Source: Halomonas sp. UBA3074 (lineage in GTDB: Bacteria; Pseudomonadota; Gammaproteobacteria; Pseudomonadales; Halomonadaceae). From it: DNA of 64,000 nucleotides. Position 1 is the stretch's first letter. Every line of letters starts with the position of its first letter. The stretch spans positions 124,001-188,000 of the forward strand of contig NZ_DFBS01000008.1 in assembly GCF_002366715.1 (NCBI RefSeq), given 5' to 3'. Of the stretch, positions 25,834 through 35,348 are shown in pieces. A model generated the notes under the pieces. It had not been told where the DNA came from. It made no database searches and worked only from the letters and a program-made list of their open reading frames with translations. The translations under genes and the position numbers were made by a program.

Positions 25834-28800
25834 TTAAAAAAGTGCGCCCTTCACTTCCACCGAGCTCCCGTGCCGGCTCGCGCTCACCTCTATACGGACT
25901 GGCATTTGCTCTTTGAGCTCGCTGACATGGGAAATCACCCCAATCATGCGCCCACCCATTTGCAGTTCACTCAACATGTTAATGGCTTGATCCAGAGCAT
26001 CCTGATCGAGGCTACCAAACCCTTCATCGATAAATAGCGTATCCAGTTGAATACCGCCAGCGTAAGCCTGCACCACATCCGAAAGACCCAACGCTAGCGA
26101 CAGCGCAGCCATGAAAGACTCCCCGCCGGAAAGCGTGGCTACCGAACGGTTCTTGCCAGTATAGGTGTCCGCTACATCCAGCTCGAGACCTGACGCTTTA
26201 TTGCCTTTAGTGGGGTCCTCGCGGCGCACCAACTGATAACGCCCGCGGCTCATGCGTACTAGCCGTTCAGAAGCCTGAATCAGTACGTCATCCAGCAGCA
26301 CGCCGAGCACGAAGCGTTGCAGGCTAATGCGATGCCCGGTGCGACCGTTAGCGACTTCGCTTAGTGTGCCCCACACCTGATACTGGGCTTCAAGTTCAGC
26401 CTGAGCCGTGTGAGCCTTGGCCAGTTTTTGGCGGATGCCATGCAACGTGGCTAAGCGTCCATCCAGCGTCCGCCACGCCTCTAGCTGGGAGTTTTCTTCC
26501 GCTTGGGCGGCCTCGGTTTGACTAGAAAGCGCAGCCAAATCGGGGGGCGTTTTTTCAGCCAGTTGAGCGTGGTAATTCTGCAGCGCCCCTTCTAATTCGG
26601 CCAAACGGCGCTGGTACGTGTCTACCTGTTGAATGAGCTCCTGACGCTGAGCGTCATCCAGTTGGGCTGCCTGAAAGGCGGCCTCATCCTCAAAGGGGCT
26701 GGCCTGAAGCGCTGACTGCCACTCTACTTGGGTCTGTTCAAGTGTTTGTTTAGCCTGCTCGACTCGCTCGCTGGCTCCCCTTACTTGCTCGTCTGCTCGT
26801 GCCAGTTGGGTTTGGCTGTTCGCCAGCGCCTGCTGAGCGCTTTCCCAGGCTTGTTCAATTTGGGTAACTTGGCGCTCGAGTTCCGTGAGCGTTTGTTGCA
26901 TTGCGGCAGGATCACGAGCATCGTCAGGCAGCGACTGACTCAACTGATCGCGCTGGCTTTCTAGCCTTAACGCGTCCTCTTTGGCTTTTTCAACCGCAGG
27001 CCGCTGGGCTTTAAGCTGTTTATCCAGTGCGCCCCATTCACGCCTTAACGCATCACGGGCGGTGATTTGTTGGCTAATCTCGCGCTCAACGCTTGCCTGC
27101 CGAGAGACCTGGCGATGCAACTCATCGCAGGTTTTTTGTAGCTCATTCAGCGGTTGGCTAGCCCACTCGCCTAATTGCTGATTGAGTCGCTGTACTTGCT
27201 CGCTGTGGTAGCTTATCTGCTGCGCTAGCTGTTGGTGATGGCGTTCAGCGCCCTGGAAAGATTGACGGGCCTGCGCCTGGGCTGAGCGTGCGTCTTCCAC
27301 CTGCTCTTTGGTGACGATGTCTGCGTTATTAACGGCCGGGGCCGGATGCGCCAGGCTGCCGCAGACAGGGCAAGGGGCATCATCCTCAAGAGTGAGCGCT
27401 AACAGCGCGGCCTGCCCTTGGTGCCACCGCATCTCCTGCTCAGTAGCGAAGCGTTCCGCCTGCTCTGACTCACTGCGCCGTTGATCTAGCGCTGCTGTTG
27501 CCTGCTGTTGTTGCGTGGTGAGCTCGCGTCCCTGATCGGTTAGCGCATCCAGCTCTTTACGTTGGGTTAGCAGCGTTTCATAGCGATGTAGCTCAACAGG
27601 GGCGCTGGCCAGCTGCTGGCGTTCCGCCTGTAACCGTTCGAGGTTAACGCCTGCCGCTTCTCCCTGTTGGCGAATGGTGTCCAGTTGCGCCTCATCGCGC
27701 TTGAGGGCACCGTTAGCTTGTTGCCAAGCGGCCTGTGCCGTTTGGAATCGCGCCTGTAGTTCGCTTAATTGTTGGCCTTTGTGAATAAACTCGCTCAACT
27801 GGCGATGACGTTCACGCAGTTCAGGGAGCCCTGCCTGACGCTCGCGGGCCGCCTCAAATGCACGCTGCGCCTGCTCCGCGCTAGTGCGCTGGTTGCTCAG
27901 TGCGGCGTCTGCCTGCTGCTGTTCCGCGTGCGCGGTGCTTAGTGCCTGCTGCGCTTGGGTTAACGCCGTACGCTGGGGGCGCAACACCTGTGCGTGTTCA
28001 CTTTGGGTCAAATGGTCCTGAATGCTGATGATCTGGCTTTGCTGTTCAAGATGGCGCGTTTTTTCATCCGCCAAGCTATCCCGCGCTTCAAACTGACGCT
28101 GAAGTGCCTGGGCATCATCGCGCTGTTTTTCGGCTTTACGTCGCTGCAGTTGGGCGGTTTCGAAGTCCTTTCGCGCTTGCTCAACCTGGGGCGTCAACGC
28201 TTCAAGCTCTTGCTCTAAAGCCGCTTCACTCTCCAGCTCACCACCGGCGAGAATGCCGCTGATATGTTGGCGATGCTCTTTCACTTCTCGTTCTATCTGA
28301 TTGGCCTGAAGGCGCAAACGCTCTTCAATACGCTGAAATATTTGCGTTTGAAACAGCTGGGAAAAAATCTCCTCGCGCTTTTTGGAGTCAGCGATCAGCA
28401 ATTCGCGAAACTTGCCTTGGGGCAGCACCATCACTTGGCGAAACTGGTTGGCATCCAGGCCTATCAAGGTTTGCAGCTCAGCGGTGGCATCGTTGACTTT
28501 GCGCGCCACCAAGCAGGTCTCTACCTCGCCATCCGCGTTTAAGCGCCATAGCTGCGCTTCCGCGTTATGGGTGGTGGTGCCTTCGCCACGTGCCTTGGGG
28601 CGCTCTTGCTGCGGCACGCGGCGTACCCGGTAATCCGCCCCGCGCAAGCGAAAATCAAGCGTAACTTCCGTTAGCAGCGTGGCGTTCGCTTGGTCGCAGC
28701 GCATCTGAGAAGGTTCACGCTCATTACCCGTCGTTTGGCCATAGAGCGCAAAACATAACGCATCCAGAATCGAACTTTTGCCCGCGCCTGTTGGGCCATT

Positions 28801-28899
28801 AATCAGAAATAGCGGGCTTCTTCCTAACGCAGTGAAATCGATGTTTTCTGTGTCTGCAAAGGGGCCGAACGCCTGCATGGTAAGGGTTAACGGCGTCAT
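25834..28899 (-). CDS. sbcC: Exonuclease SbcC, SMC-like ATPase subunit
   Basis: A 1021-residue SMC/Rad50-type protein. Walker A GPTGAGKSSILDALCFALYG at about 35, the zinc-hook motif CPVC near the middle of two long Gln/Ala-rich coiled coils, the ABC signature LSGGESFMAALSLALGLSD and Walker B LDTLFIDEGFGSLD near the end are all present. With SbcD it forms the nuclease that opens DNA hairpins and protein-blocked ends. It overlaps sbcD by four bases (ATGA), the standard operon order. Length is close to E. coli SbcC. Confidence 0.96.
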   Translation of the reverse strand: MTPLTLTMQAFGPFADTENIDFTALGRSPLFLINGPTGAGKSSILDALCFALYGQTTGNEREPSQMRCDQANATLLTEVTLDFRLRGADYRVRRVPQQERPKARGEGTTTHNAEAQLWRLNADGEVETCLVARKVNDATAELQTLIGLDANQFRQVMVLPQGKFRELLIADSKKREEIFSQLFQTQIFQRIEERLRLQANQIEREVKEHRQHISGILAGGELESEAALEQELEALTPQVEQARKDFETAQLQRRKAEKQRDDAQALQRQFEARDSLADEKTRHLEQQSQIISIQDHLTQSEHAQVLRPQRTALTQAQQALSTAHAEQQQADAALSNQRTSAEQAQRAFEAARERQAGLPELRERHRQLSEFIHKGQQLSELQARFQTAQAAWQQANGALKRDEAQLDTIRQQGEAAGVNLERLQAERQQLASAPVELHRYETLLTQRKELDALTDQGRELTTQQQQATAALDQRRSESEQAERFATEQEMRWHQGQAALLALTLEDDAPCPVCGSLAHPAPAVNNADIVTKEQVEDARSAQAQARQSFQGAERHHQQLAQQISYHSEQVQRLNQQLGEWASQPLNELQKTCDELHRQVSRQASVEREISQQITARDALRREWGALDKQLKAQRPAVEKAKEDALRLESQRDQLSQSLPDDARDPAAMQQTLTELERQVTQIEQAWESAQQALANSQTQLARADEQVRGASERVEQAKQTLEQTQVEWQSALQASPFEDEAAFQAAQLDDAQRQELIQQVDTYQRRLAELEGALQNYHAQLAEKTPPDLAALSSQTEAAQAEENSQLEAWRTLDGRLATLHGIRQKLAKAHTAQAELEAQYQVWGTLSEVANGRTGHRISLQRFVLGVLLDDVLIQASERLVRMSRGRYQLVRREDPTKGNKASGLELDVADTYTGKNRSVATLSGGESFMAALSLALGLSDVVQAYAGGIQLDTLFIDEGFGSLDQDALDQAINMLSELQMGGRMIGVISHVSELKEQMPVRIEVSASRHGSSVEVKGALF

Positions 28900-30041
28900 T
28901 CTTGGGCCTCATCGCGCTGCAGCTGGTTAATCAACTCGGCCATGGCGCTAGCCTGCTTATCGCTCATGGCATCACCGCTGGTCTGAGTAAAGAAGTCACT
29001 AAACATATCTAGGGCATCAAAGCGTAACTGCTCGCGGTCAAGTTGCTGAGTGCCTCGTGCTTCCAGCATGCCGGGCTTTTCCAGATGCAGCACATTGGGA
29101 TACACCTCACGCAGCTTGCCCATAGGGTCGAGAATGGCGTGGCGATCGGTCAACCGCACTAGCAAGTAGTCATCTGCTTGTGCGTCCGTTCTTCCCTGGG
29201 CGATTAGCGTATCAATCTCACCCTCTAATACGCGCACTTCACGGCTGGGTATTAGCGGTATCTGTTCAATGTGCTTTATCCCGCTCGCGCCTACTTCCAC
29301 CAGCGTGACGCCTTTGCTCTGACTGGCTTCTGAGAAGCTGTATTTGAGCAAGGAGCCGCTATAGCGAATATGCTCACCGCCGCGATACTGCGGGCCGTGC
29401 AGGTGGCCAAGCGCCACATAATCGAAGCCCTGCATAGGCTCCCAAGCCACGCTTTCGGCACCGCCTAACGTTAGCGGGCGCTCAGAATCAGACGCGCTGC
29501 CGCCATCTACAAAGCAGTGGCTCATTAGTAGGCAGGGGCGTGTTGCATGGCGGCGCTCGCTAATCTGCTCGACCAAATAGCGATGGGCGCCGTCAAAGTC
29601 GCGCACTTCCACGTTAAACAGGCTGCGCACATGCTCAGGGTCGGCGTAAGGAATGCCGAATACATCTACTTCGAGGCCGTCAATGGTCAGCGTAACCGGC
29701 GTGGCAAACTCAGCTAAATCGGAGAGAATATGCAGCCCGGCTTGGCGCAGGTGGCGCGCGCCAAAGCGCAACCGCTCGGCGCCATCATGGTTGCCTGAAA
29801 TCATGATGACCGGCAGCTTGCGCACCTCGCATAGCGCATGCAGCACCTCATCGAGCAGCGTTACCGCCGCCGAAGGCGGCACCGAACGGTCGTAGATATC
29901 GCCCGCAATCAGCACCGCATCGACGTTTTCCCGGTCAATTATTTCGATGAGCTGGTTAAGCACATGGCGCTGGTCTTCCAGCAACGAAAGGTTGTGAAAT
30001 AGCCGACCCAGGTGCCAATCAGCGGTGTGGAGTAAACGCAT
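28896..30041 (-). CDS. sbcD: Exonuclease SbcD, Mre11-like nuclease subunit
   Basis: About 381 residues, calcineurin-like phosphoesterase. Motifs: MRLLHTADWHLGR at the start, AGDIYDR, ISGNHDGAERL, and MSHCFVDGG and LGHLHGPQ for the remaining metal ligands. The ATG at 30041 begins the conserved MRLLHTADW; six extra in-frame codons upstream are not expected. It provides the Mn-dependent 3'-5' exonuclease and endonuclease of the SbcCD complex, in operon with sbcC. Confidence 0.96.
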   Translation of the reverse strand: MRLLHTADWHLGRLFHNLSLLEDQRHVLNQLIEIIDRENVDAVLIAGDIYDRSVPPSAAVTLLDEVLHALCEVRKLPVIMISGNHDGAERLRFGARHLRQAGLHILSDLAEFATPVTLTIDGLEVDVFGIPYADPEHVRSLFNVEVRDFDGAHRYLVEQISERRHATRPCLLMSHCFVDGGSASDSERPLTLGGAESVAWEPMQGFDYVALGHLHGPQYRGGEHIRYSGSLLKYSFSEASQSKGVTLVEVGASGIKHIEQIPLIPSREVRVLEGEIDTLIAQGRTDAQADDYLLVRLTDRHAILDPMGKLREVYPNVLHLEKPGMLEARGTQQLDREQLRFDALDMFSDFFTQTSGDAMSDKQASAMAELINQLQRDEAQE

Positions 30042-30130
30042 AACAAGCTCAACAGCCAATAGTGTCGCGGCATCATAGCAACCTATTGGCGCTGCGTTTA
30101 GCGCTAGCGTTGAGCTTATAGAAAATGTCG

Positions 30131-30952
30131 TTACGGCGTTCTGGGGAGCTGGCGTTTATGGTCGGTGCGTTGATAAGTGCGGGTGATGGTGGTGTAGGCC
30201 TGCTCGCTCACCGCTTGCCCGGTAAGAAAGGCATCAATCTCGGCGTAGCTGACCCCTAGCGCTTCCTCATCAGCCAGTTGCGGTTTAAGTGATTCCAAAT
30301 CAGCCGTGGGCTGCTTTTCTACCAGCGCGGGGGACGCACCTAACGCTGCACCGACTTCTCTTACCTGGCTTTTGGTGAGCCCGGTCAGCGGCACCAAGTC
30401 ACAAGCGCCATCACCGTATTTGGTGAAAAAGCCCATCAGTGCCTCTGCGGCTTGATCGGTGCCCACCACTAAACCTGACTTGGCACCAGCGGTGGCATAC
30501 TGCGCCACCATGCGTTGGCGCGCTTTAATATTCCCCAATACAAAATCGCGTTGCGCCGCATCTTGAAACGTTAGGCCGCCCTCTTCCAGGGAAGAGAGTA
30601 AAGCGTCACTGGCGGGTTTGACATTGATAGTCAGCACTTCATCGGGGGTAATAAACGTCAGGGCCTGCTGCGCATCATCTTCATCTTTCTGCTCGCCGTA
30701 AGGCAGCCGGATGGCATAAAAGCGTGCCTCAACCCCCTTTTCGCGGGCCTTTTCGACGGCCAATTGGGCTAAACGTCCAGCAACGGTGGAGTCCACCCCG
30801 CCGCTAATCCCCAACACAAGCGCGTGCTGTCCTGTCTCTATCATCTGACTGCATAGAAATTCGACGCGCGCCTCAATTTCATACTGCGGCTCAATCGATG
30901 CTTTTACCTGCAAATCTGCCTGGATACGCTGCTGAGTTACTTGGTTAGTCAT
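30131..30952 (-). CDS. nadE: Ammonia-dependent NAD synthetase
   Basis: About 273 residues, matching E. coli NadE (275). The ATP-pyrophosphatase P-loop GISGGVDST is near residue 53, with RLPYGEQKDEDDAQ, KARQRMVAQYATA and VVGTDQAAEALMGFFTKYGDG following. It amidates nicotinate adenine dinucleotide to NAD. ATG at 30952 has AGGAAG before it; the open frame runs 29 codons further into the upstream spacer. It lies 40 bases after the pncC gene, so the pair probably forms an NAD recycling operon. Confidence 0.96.
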   Translation of the reverse strand: MTNQVTQQRIQADLQVKASIEPQYEIEARVEFLCSQMIETGQHALVLGISGGVDSTVAGRLAQLAVEKAREKGVEARFYAIRLPYGEQKDEDDAQQALTFITPDEVLTINVKPASDALLSSLEEGGLTFQDAAQRDFVLGNIKARQRMVAQYATAGAKSGLVVGTDQAAEALMGFFTKYGDGACDLVPLTGLTKSQVREVGAALGASPALVEKQPTADLESLKPQLADEEALGVSYAEIDAFLTGQAVSEQAYTTITRTYQRTDHKRQLPRTP

Positions 30953-30992
30953 GGGGCTTCCTGCCTCCCGGTTATGGATAGAGATTTCATCA

Positions 30993-31508
30993 TTAAGATT
31001 CATCAACGCGGGGCGCTTTGCCTGCCAATACATCACCATGATGCTTTGGCAGCATTTCTAGCGCATAGTGCGCAGCGGCAAGACGTACCTCATTACGATC
31101 ACCTGAAAAGCGTTTCGTCTCCACTACCATGTATACCTCTTGGGCATGTCGAAACGCCCAGGCAAAGCAAACGGTTCCCACCGGTATATCATCATGGGGC
31201 TCTGGGCCCGCAATACCGGTGTTCGCTATGGCAACATTGGCATCGTTATTGTTTAAAGCGCCTAACGCCATTTCGCGTGAGGTGACTTCGCTAGTCAGGC
31301 CATACGTATCGATGGTGTCAAAACTGACGGCTAAATAGCGATTTTTGGCCTCGGGTGAATAAACAGCCAATCCACAATCGATCGATTGTCCGCTACCCGG
31401 TATGCCCGCTAGCTCTGAAACAATTAACCCCGCTGTGCACGATTCAGCCGTGGCCATTTTGAGTTCGTGCTTTTTTAGATACTCGCTAATCTTTTCAAGC
31501 AGTTCCAT
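30993..31508 (-). CDS. pncC: Nicotinamide-nucleotide amidase (CinA C-terminal family)
   Basis: A 171-residue CinA-C domain protein. ATAESCTAGLIVSELAGIPG at 19-38, YSPEAKNRYLAV, TSREMALGAL and ANTGIAGP are the diagnostic blocks. It deamidates NMN to nicotinate mononucleotide, which re-enters NAD synthesis. NadE, the last enzyme of that route, is encoded just downstream, so the function is supported by context. An AAGGAG-type RBS precedes the ATG. Confidence 0.92.
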   Translation of the reverse strand: MELLEKISEYLKKHELKMATAESCTAGLIVSELAGIPGSGQSIDCGLAVYSPEAKNRYLAVSFDTIDTYGLTSEVTSREMALGALNNNDANVAIANTGIAGPEPHDDIPVGTVCFAWAFRHAQEVYMVVETKRFSGDRNEVRLAAAHYALEMLPKHHGDVLAGKAPRVDES

Positions 31509-31645
31509 TGCTTATCTCCTTATAACATCATACCTCTGACTCCATTTACACCTTTGAAGCACTATAGTTAAGCACCGTTATTTGTCTAAAGCCTGTCGCC
31601 ATTATTAACATTGTTTATGTGCGTGAATTAACGTCAAAACAGCTA

Positions 31646-31673
31646 TAAAAAAGCCCCGTCCGAAGGCGAGGCT
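31646..31673 (-). terminator. Rho-independent terminator after the SLC13 gene
   Basis: On the minus strand a 9-bp stem (AGCCTCGCC with GACGGGGCT, one wobble and one mismatch) with a TTCG tetraloop, followed by six T residues. It is 22 bases past the stop of the transporter gene at 31695. Confidence 0.9.
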
Positions 31674-31694
31674 GTGATTTGCTAATGGGTTATA

Positions 31695-33344
31695 TTAGCG
31701 CCGAAATGCATCGGGATAGTTGGTTAGATCCACGTTCCATAACACCGGCAACAAGAAATAAACCGCCGCGACGATGAGTAGCATGGCAATAATGTTGATC
31801 CAAAAGCCTGTGCGCACCATCTCAATGATTTTGAGTTTACCAGTGGCGAAAATAATCGCGTTAGGCGGCGTACCCACCGGGAGCATAAAGGCACAATTGG
31901 CGGCCATGGCGGCGGGCACCATCAGTACAAAGGGATGAATATCCAGCGCCAGCGCCAACGACGCTAGCACCGGCAGAATCATCGTGGCCGTGGCGGTATT
32001 TGAGGTGATTTCAGTTAAGAACAACACCATACCGGTCGCTATGAGAATAACCAGCAAGAAGTTAACGCCTTCCAACACGCTCATTTGCCCACCGATCCAC
32101 TCGGCCAGGCCCGAAGAGCCAAACCCTGCGGCAATCGCTAAACCACCGCCGAACAGTAACAAAATGCCCCAGGGCACATCTTTGGCAATATCCCAACCCA
32201 ACAGGCAGCCGCCTTTATTTTTGGAAGGGATCAAAAACAGCAGCAGGGCCGCGACCACCGCGATCATGGTGTCATTGATGCCGGGGATATTAATGATCTG
32301 GCCTTGCCATAAAAATGAGCGGGTAATCCACATAAAGGCCGCAAACAGAAAGACCACCAACACCGCTTTCTCTTCAAAGCTGGTTTTACCCAGGGCCTCT
32401 TTTTCTTTGTGAATAAGCTCCCGCCCACCCGGCAAGTGACTAAATTCAATCCTGAAAAATACCCGTGTCAGTAGCAGCCACGCGCTAAACAGCAGCACCA
32501 GCACGACAGGGAAAGCAAACATTAACCAGCCAGCAAAAGAGATTTCGATACCAAACAGCTCATTAACAATCGCCGCCAGGATAATGTTCGGTGGCGTGCC
32601 AATCAGCGTGCCGAGGCCACCAATGGTACCGCCGTAGCCAATACCAAAAATCAAAGCCTTACTGAATTTTTCGATTTCGTCACTGTGGTCCCCATCACTT
32701 TTTTCAAGTTCCTGGCTAACCTGGTAAACAATCGCGGTACCGATAGGCAGCATCATCATCACCGACGCTGTATTAGATACCCACATCGATAAAAAGCCGG
32801 TCGCGGCCATAAAGCCGAACACAATGCTATTAATACTGGTGCCCAATACGGCAATAATCGACAGGGCGATACGCTTGTGCAAATCCCACTTTTCCATCGC
32901 CAAGGCGATCATAAAACCGCCCAGAAACAGGAAAATAATCGGGTTGCCGTACGCCGCCGTTACCGTATTGCCATCCAGTGCGCCGGTAATGGGTAATAGT
33001 ACAATGGGCAGTAGCGAGGTAGCAGGAATGGGGATAGCTTCGGTGATCCACCACACCGCCACCCACAACGTAGTGGCCAACACCATACGCCCTTCAAAGC
33101 TTAAATCTTCAGGGTGAAAGAACATCACCACAAAAGCGAACAGCAGCGGTCCAAGCAGCAATCCAATTTTCTGTGGGTTGGTATAGGCAGGTGGCTTAGG
33201 TTGATGAGATGGCTCGCGCTTGGCACTGGAAGCCGCCGCCTTCGCGGCACCGCCCGTGGGCAGCGCGCACATCAAGAGTTTTTTGGCTTGGTAGTGGGAG
33301 TGCCATAGCTGATCCCATACCGTCATCAGGGCTGTTTTATGCAT
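31695..33344 (-). CDS. SLC13/DASS sodium-dicarboxylate symporter
   Basis: A 549-residue transporter. A soluble N-terminal leader of about 55 residues (Ala/Lys/Pro-rich) precedes about 12 helices. The DASS motifs SNTASVMMMLPIG in the first half and the matching TSNTATATMILPVLASLA in the second are visible; these Ser-Asn-Thr motifs bind Na+ and the carboxylate. Likely substrates are succinate, malate or fumarate. No clear RBS precedes either the ATG at 33344 or an in-frame ATG at 33326, so the start is uncertain. It is a single-gene unit ended by a good terminator. Confidence 0.9.
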   Translation of the reverse strand: MHKTALMTVWDQLWHSHYQAKKLLMCALPTGGAAKAAASSAKREPSHQPKPPAYTNPQKIGLLLGPLLFAFVVMFFHPEDLSFEGRMVLATTLWVAVWWITEAIPIPATSLLPIVLLPITGALDGNTVTAAYGNPIIFLFLGGFMIALAMEKWDLHKRIALSIIAVLGTSINSIVFGFMAATGFLSMWVSNTASVMMMLPIGTAIVYQVSQELEKSDGDHSDEIEKFSKALIFGIGYGGTIGGLGTLIGTPPNIILAAIVNELFGIEISFAGWLMFAFPVVLVLLFSAWLLLTRVFFRIEFSHLPGGRELIHKEKEALGKTSFEEKAVLVVFLFAAFMWITRSFLWQGQIINIPGINDTMIAVVAALLLFLIPSKNKGGCLLGWDIAKDVPWGILLLFGGGLAIAAGFGSSGLAEWIGGQMSVLEGVNFLLVILIATGMVLFLTEITSNTATATMILPVLASLALALDIHPFVLMVPAAMAANCAFMLPVGTPPNAIIFATGKLKIIEMVRTGFWINIIAMLLIVAAVYFLLPVLWNVDLTNYPDAFRR

Positions 33345-33640
33345 ACAGTAAGCGCCACTTGCGGTCAGAAATAGAGAGTGAGATTAAGCAACAGCTTGTG
33401 GGCAAATAAGCCACCAAGAGGGGAATTCTGAAGCTGCCTTGGCGCCCTTTATTAACTGCAATAGACAATTAGTCCAGTGTTTTGCCCACAATTACAACCA
33501 AAGTCTAACGACCTTAGTTTAATCATTAGCAATTACTAACGACGCTATAGCGCTAGGGCTAACCTATGTGACGGCTAATCGTCCGTACACAATATTCCCC
33601 ATAACTCACAACATGCCCGATAACCGCCAAGGAGAAACGC

Positions 33641-34264
33641 GTGCTTGACCGCTTTACAATGCCGCTGACCCATCGCCCGTTGCAACGCCTCGCTACACCG
33701 TTGCATCGACACCACATCACACCCGATCAAGTGACGTTCACCGCGTTTTTGATCGGCATTACCGCGCTACCGCTACTGGCTTACGAACAGTATGGTTGGG
33801 CGCTGCTGGCGATTGTGCTTAACCGACTGGGTGATGGCGTTGACGGTGCGCTAGCGCGCCTTAGTGGCCACGCTAGTGATGCCGGCGGGTTTCTCGACAT
33901 TGGGCTCGATTTTGTTTTTTACGCTGCCGTGGTGCTTGGGTTTGCGCTGGCCGACCCTACTCAAAATGCGCTGGTAGCCGCCTTATTACTGTTTGCGTTT
34001 ATTGGCACCGGTACTTCATTTCTAGCCTTTGCGATTGCCGCCAAGCAGCAGGCAATTGAGCGCCCGCACTTTCCGAATAAAGCGTTTTACTATTTAGAAG
34101 GTTTAACCGAAGGCACCGAAACCGTGGCGGCCCTGGTGATTTTTTGTCTTTTCCCTGCGTACTTTCCAACGCTTGCGACGCTGTTCGCCATTGCTTGTCT
34201 TATCACCACCGCCACCAGATTATGGGGTGGCTACTGGACGCTGCGTCAGCATAATGGTCACTAG
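33641..34264 (+). CDS. CDP-alcohol phosphatidyltransferase family membrane enzyme
   Basis: A 207-residue membrane protein. The full CDP-alcohol phosphotransferase signature D-x2-DG-x2-AR-x8-G-x3-D-x3-D is seen in DGVDGALAR and the following GGFLDIGLD. Family members transfer a phosphatidyl group from CDP-diacylglycerol to an alcohol; the acceptor is not evident (not obviously PgsA or PssA). Start is GTG at 33641 with AAGGAG seven bases upstream. It stands alone, after 296 bases of spacer in which I see no gene. Confidence 0.88.
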   Translation: MLDRFTMPLTHRPLQRLATPLHRHHITPDQVTFTAFLIGITALPLLAYEQYGWALLAIVLNRLGDGVDGALARLSGHASDAGGFLDIGLDFVFYAAVVLGFALADPTQNALVAALLLFAFIGTGTSFLAFAIAAKQQAIERPHFPNKAFYYLEGLTEGTETVAALVIFCLFPAYFPTLATLFAIACLITTATRLWGGYWTLRQHNGH

Positions 34265-34404
34265 TTTGTCATGGAATGTTTTTGCATTTGCGTCCCATTC
34301 ATGCGTATATTAGGATCGTTGTCGTACAATACACGTACAACATAAATTCAGGCGGTTACGCCATGATAACCGCCGTTCCATTCGCATTCACACGGAGCCG
34401 TGAT

Positions 34405-34722
34405 ATGCACAGTGAAACGCTAAGCGAACTTTCCCAAGCGGGTCTTCACATCGCCATTCAAGATATCAAGGATGACTTGTTCGACACCCCGGATTGCGAC
34501 TACGCCATTGCTCAACTGCTTAGCCAGTGGGGTCTGGATGAGAAAGCCGAGCAAATGCTCGATGAAATGCTGCTGAAATGGGGCACCTCTCCAGAAGTAC
34601 TCGCCCTCACCCAGCGTGGCTATGCGGAAATGAAGGGATCTGATCTTTTTGCTGATAACGACGAACCTATCATTCAGCCGCCCAAAACAACCCCCGCCAA
34701 CCTACATATTGTGGCGGCGTAA
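34405..34722 (+). CDS. Small hypothetical protein
   Basis: About 105 residues when started at ATG 34405, which has CGGAG eight bases upstream; the open frame extends to 34276 but without support. Soluble and acidic, with a predicted helical repeat-like middle (IAIQDIKDDLF, AIAQLLSQWGLDEKAEQMLDEMLLKWG) that looks TPR-like. No family recognised. Ends at its own terminator. Confidence 0.65.
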   Translation: MHSETLSELSQAGLHIAIQDIKDDLFDTPDCDYAIAQLLSQWGLDEKAEQMLDEMLLKWGTSPEVLALTQRGYAEMKGSDLFADNDEPIIQPPKTTPANLHIVAA

Positions 34723-34799
34723 CTGATTCACTGCACTTCTCGTAGTAGCGTCTTTTCTGCTAAGAGAGTGGTTTATACTACTGGTAACGTTTTTATCGG

Positions 34800-34833
34800 T
34801 GCCCCTGGCCGCTTAGGCGTCAGGGGCATTTTT
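34800..34833 (+). terminator. Rho-independent terminator
   Basis: TGCCCCTG and CAGGGGCA form an 8-bp stem around a 13-base loop, followed by five T residues. It serves the small gene ending at 34722. Confidence 0.88.
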
Positions 34834-34852
34834 GATGGTCTTGCGGCGGCTG

Positions 34853-35182
34853 TTAATCCAAATGATCGAGCGTGACGATGATGTCCTGAGTCGAGACATC
34901 CACGTTCCAAAAGGTGTAGCTGTCGTTATCTTCATCGACAAGGCGGATATCAAAGTAAGGGTTGGTATAACCCGTCAAGGTAACCCGCTGGGTATCCCCG
35001 TTCACCAACACATTGCTGCCTAGCACATCCTCTTCCCAACTTTTTGAGTTCCCTGGGCTCACGTACATGTAATAGATGGTGTAGCCAGTCCGGTTAGTAA
35101 TATCCACATAATAGTCTGCTGCGGCCACCAGCGATGACGCCATGAGAGCCACCAGCGCAACCAACACCATTTTGATACGCAT
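34853..35182 (-). CDS. Small exported protein of unknown function
   Basis: About 109 residues from ATG 35182, which has AAAGGA nine bases upstream. A clear signal peptide (RIKMVLVALVALMASSLVAAA) is followed by a compact domain rich in Tyr, Asp and Thr: YYVDITNRTGYTIYYMYVSP, WEEDVLG, and a C-terminal FWNVDVS. This looks like a small beta-rich periplasmic domain seen in many proteobacteria without known function. Single-gene unit. Confidence 0.75.
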   Translation of the reverse strand: MRIKMVLVALVALMASSLVAAADYYVDITNRTGYTIYYMYVSPGNSKSWEEDVLGSNVLVNGDTQRVTLTGYTNPYFDIRLVDEDNDSYTFWNVDVSTQDIIVTLDHLD

Positions 35183-35348
35183 TGGATGTTTCCTTTTTTT
35201 CGTTTTTCTTTTGGGAAAGCGGTCAAACGGTAGAGCCACTTACCGACGCAACGCCACCAAGGGGCGATGACCATCACCGCCACTTATAAAATATAATCGG
35301 TTATGGGCACCCAGCATACCGGCCGAGTCAGATTAAGCGCTTTTTTCT

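Noticed and set aside
25821..25836. Terminator after sbcC
   Set aside because: AATGCC/GGCATT gives only a 6-bp stem with a 3-base loop and no T-run after it on the sbcC strand.
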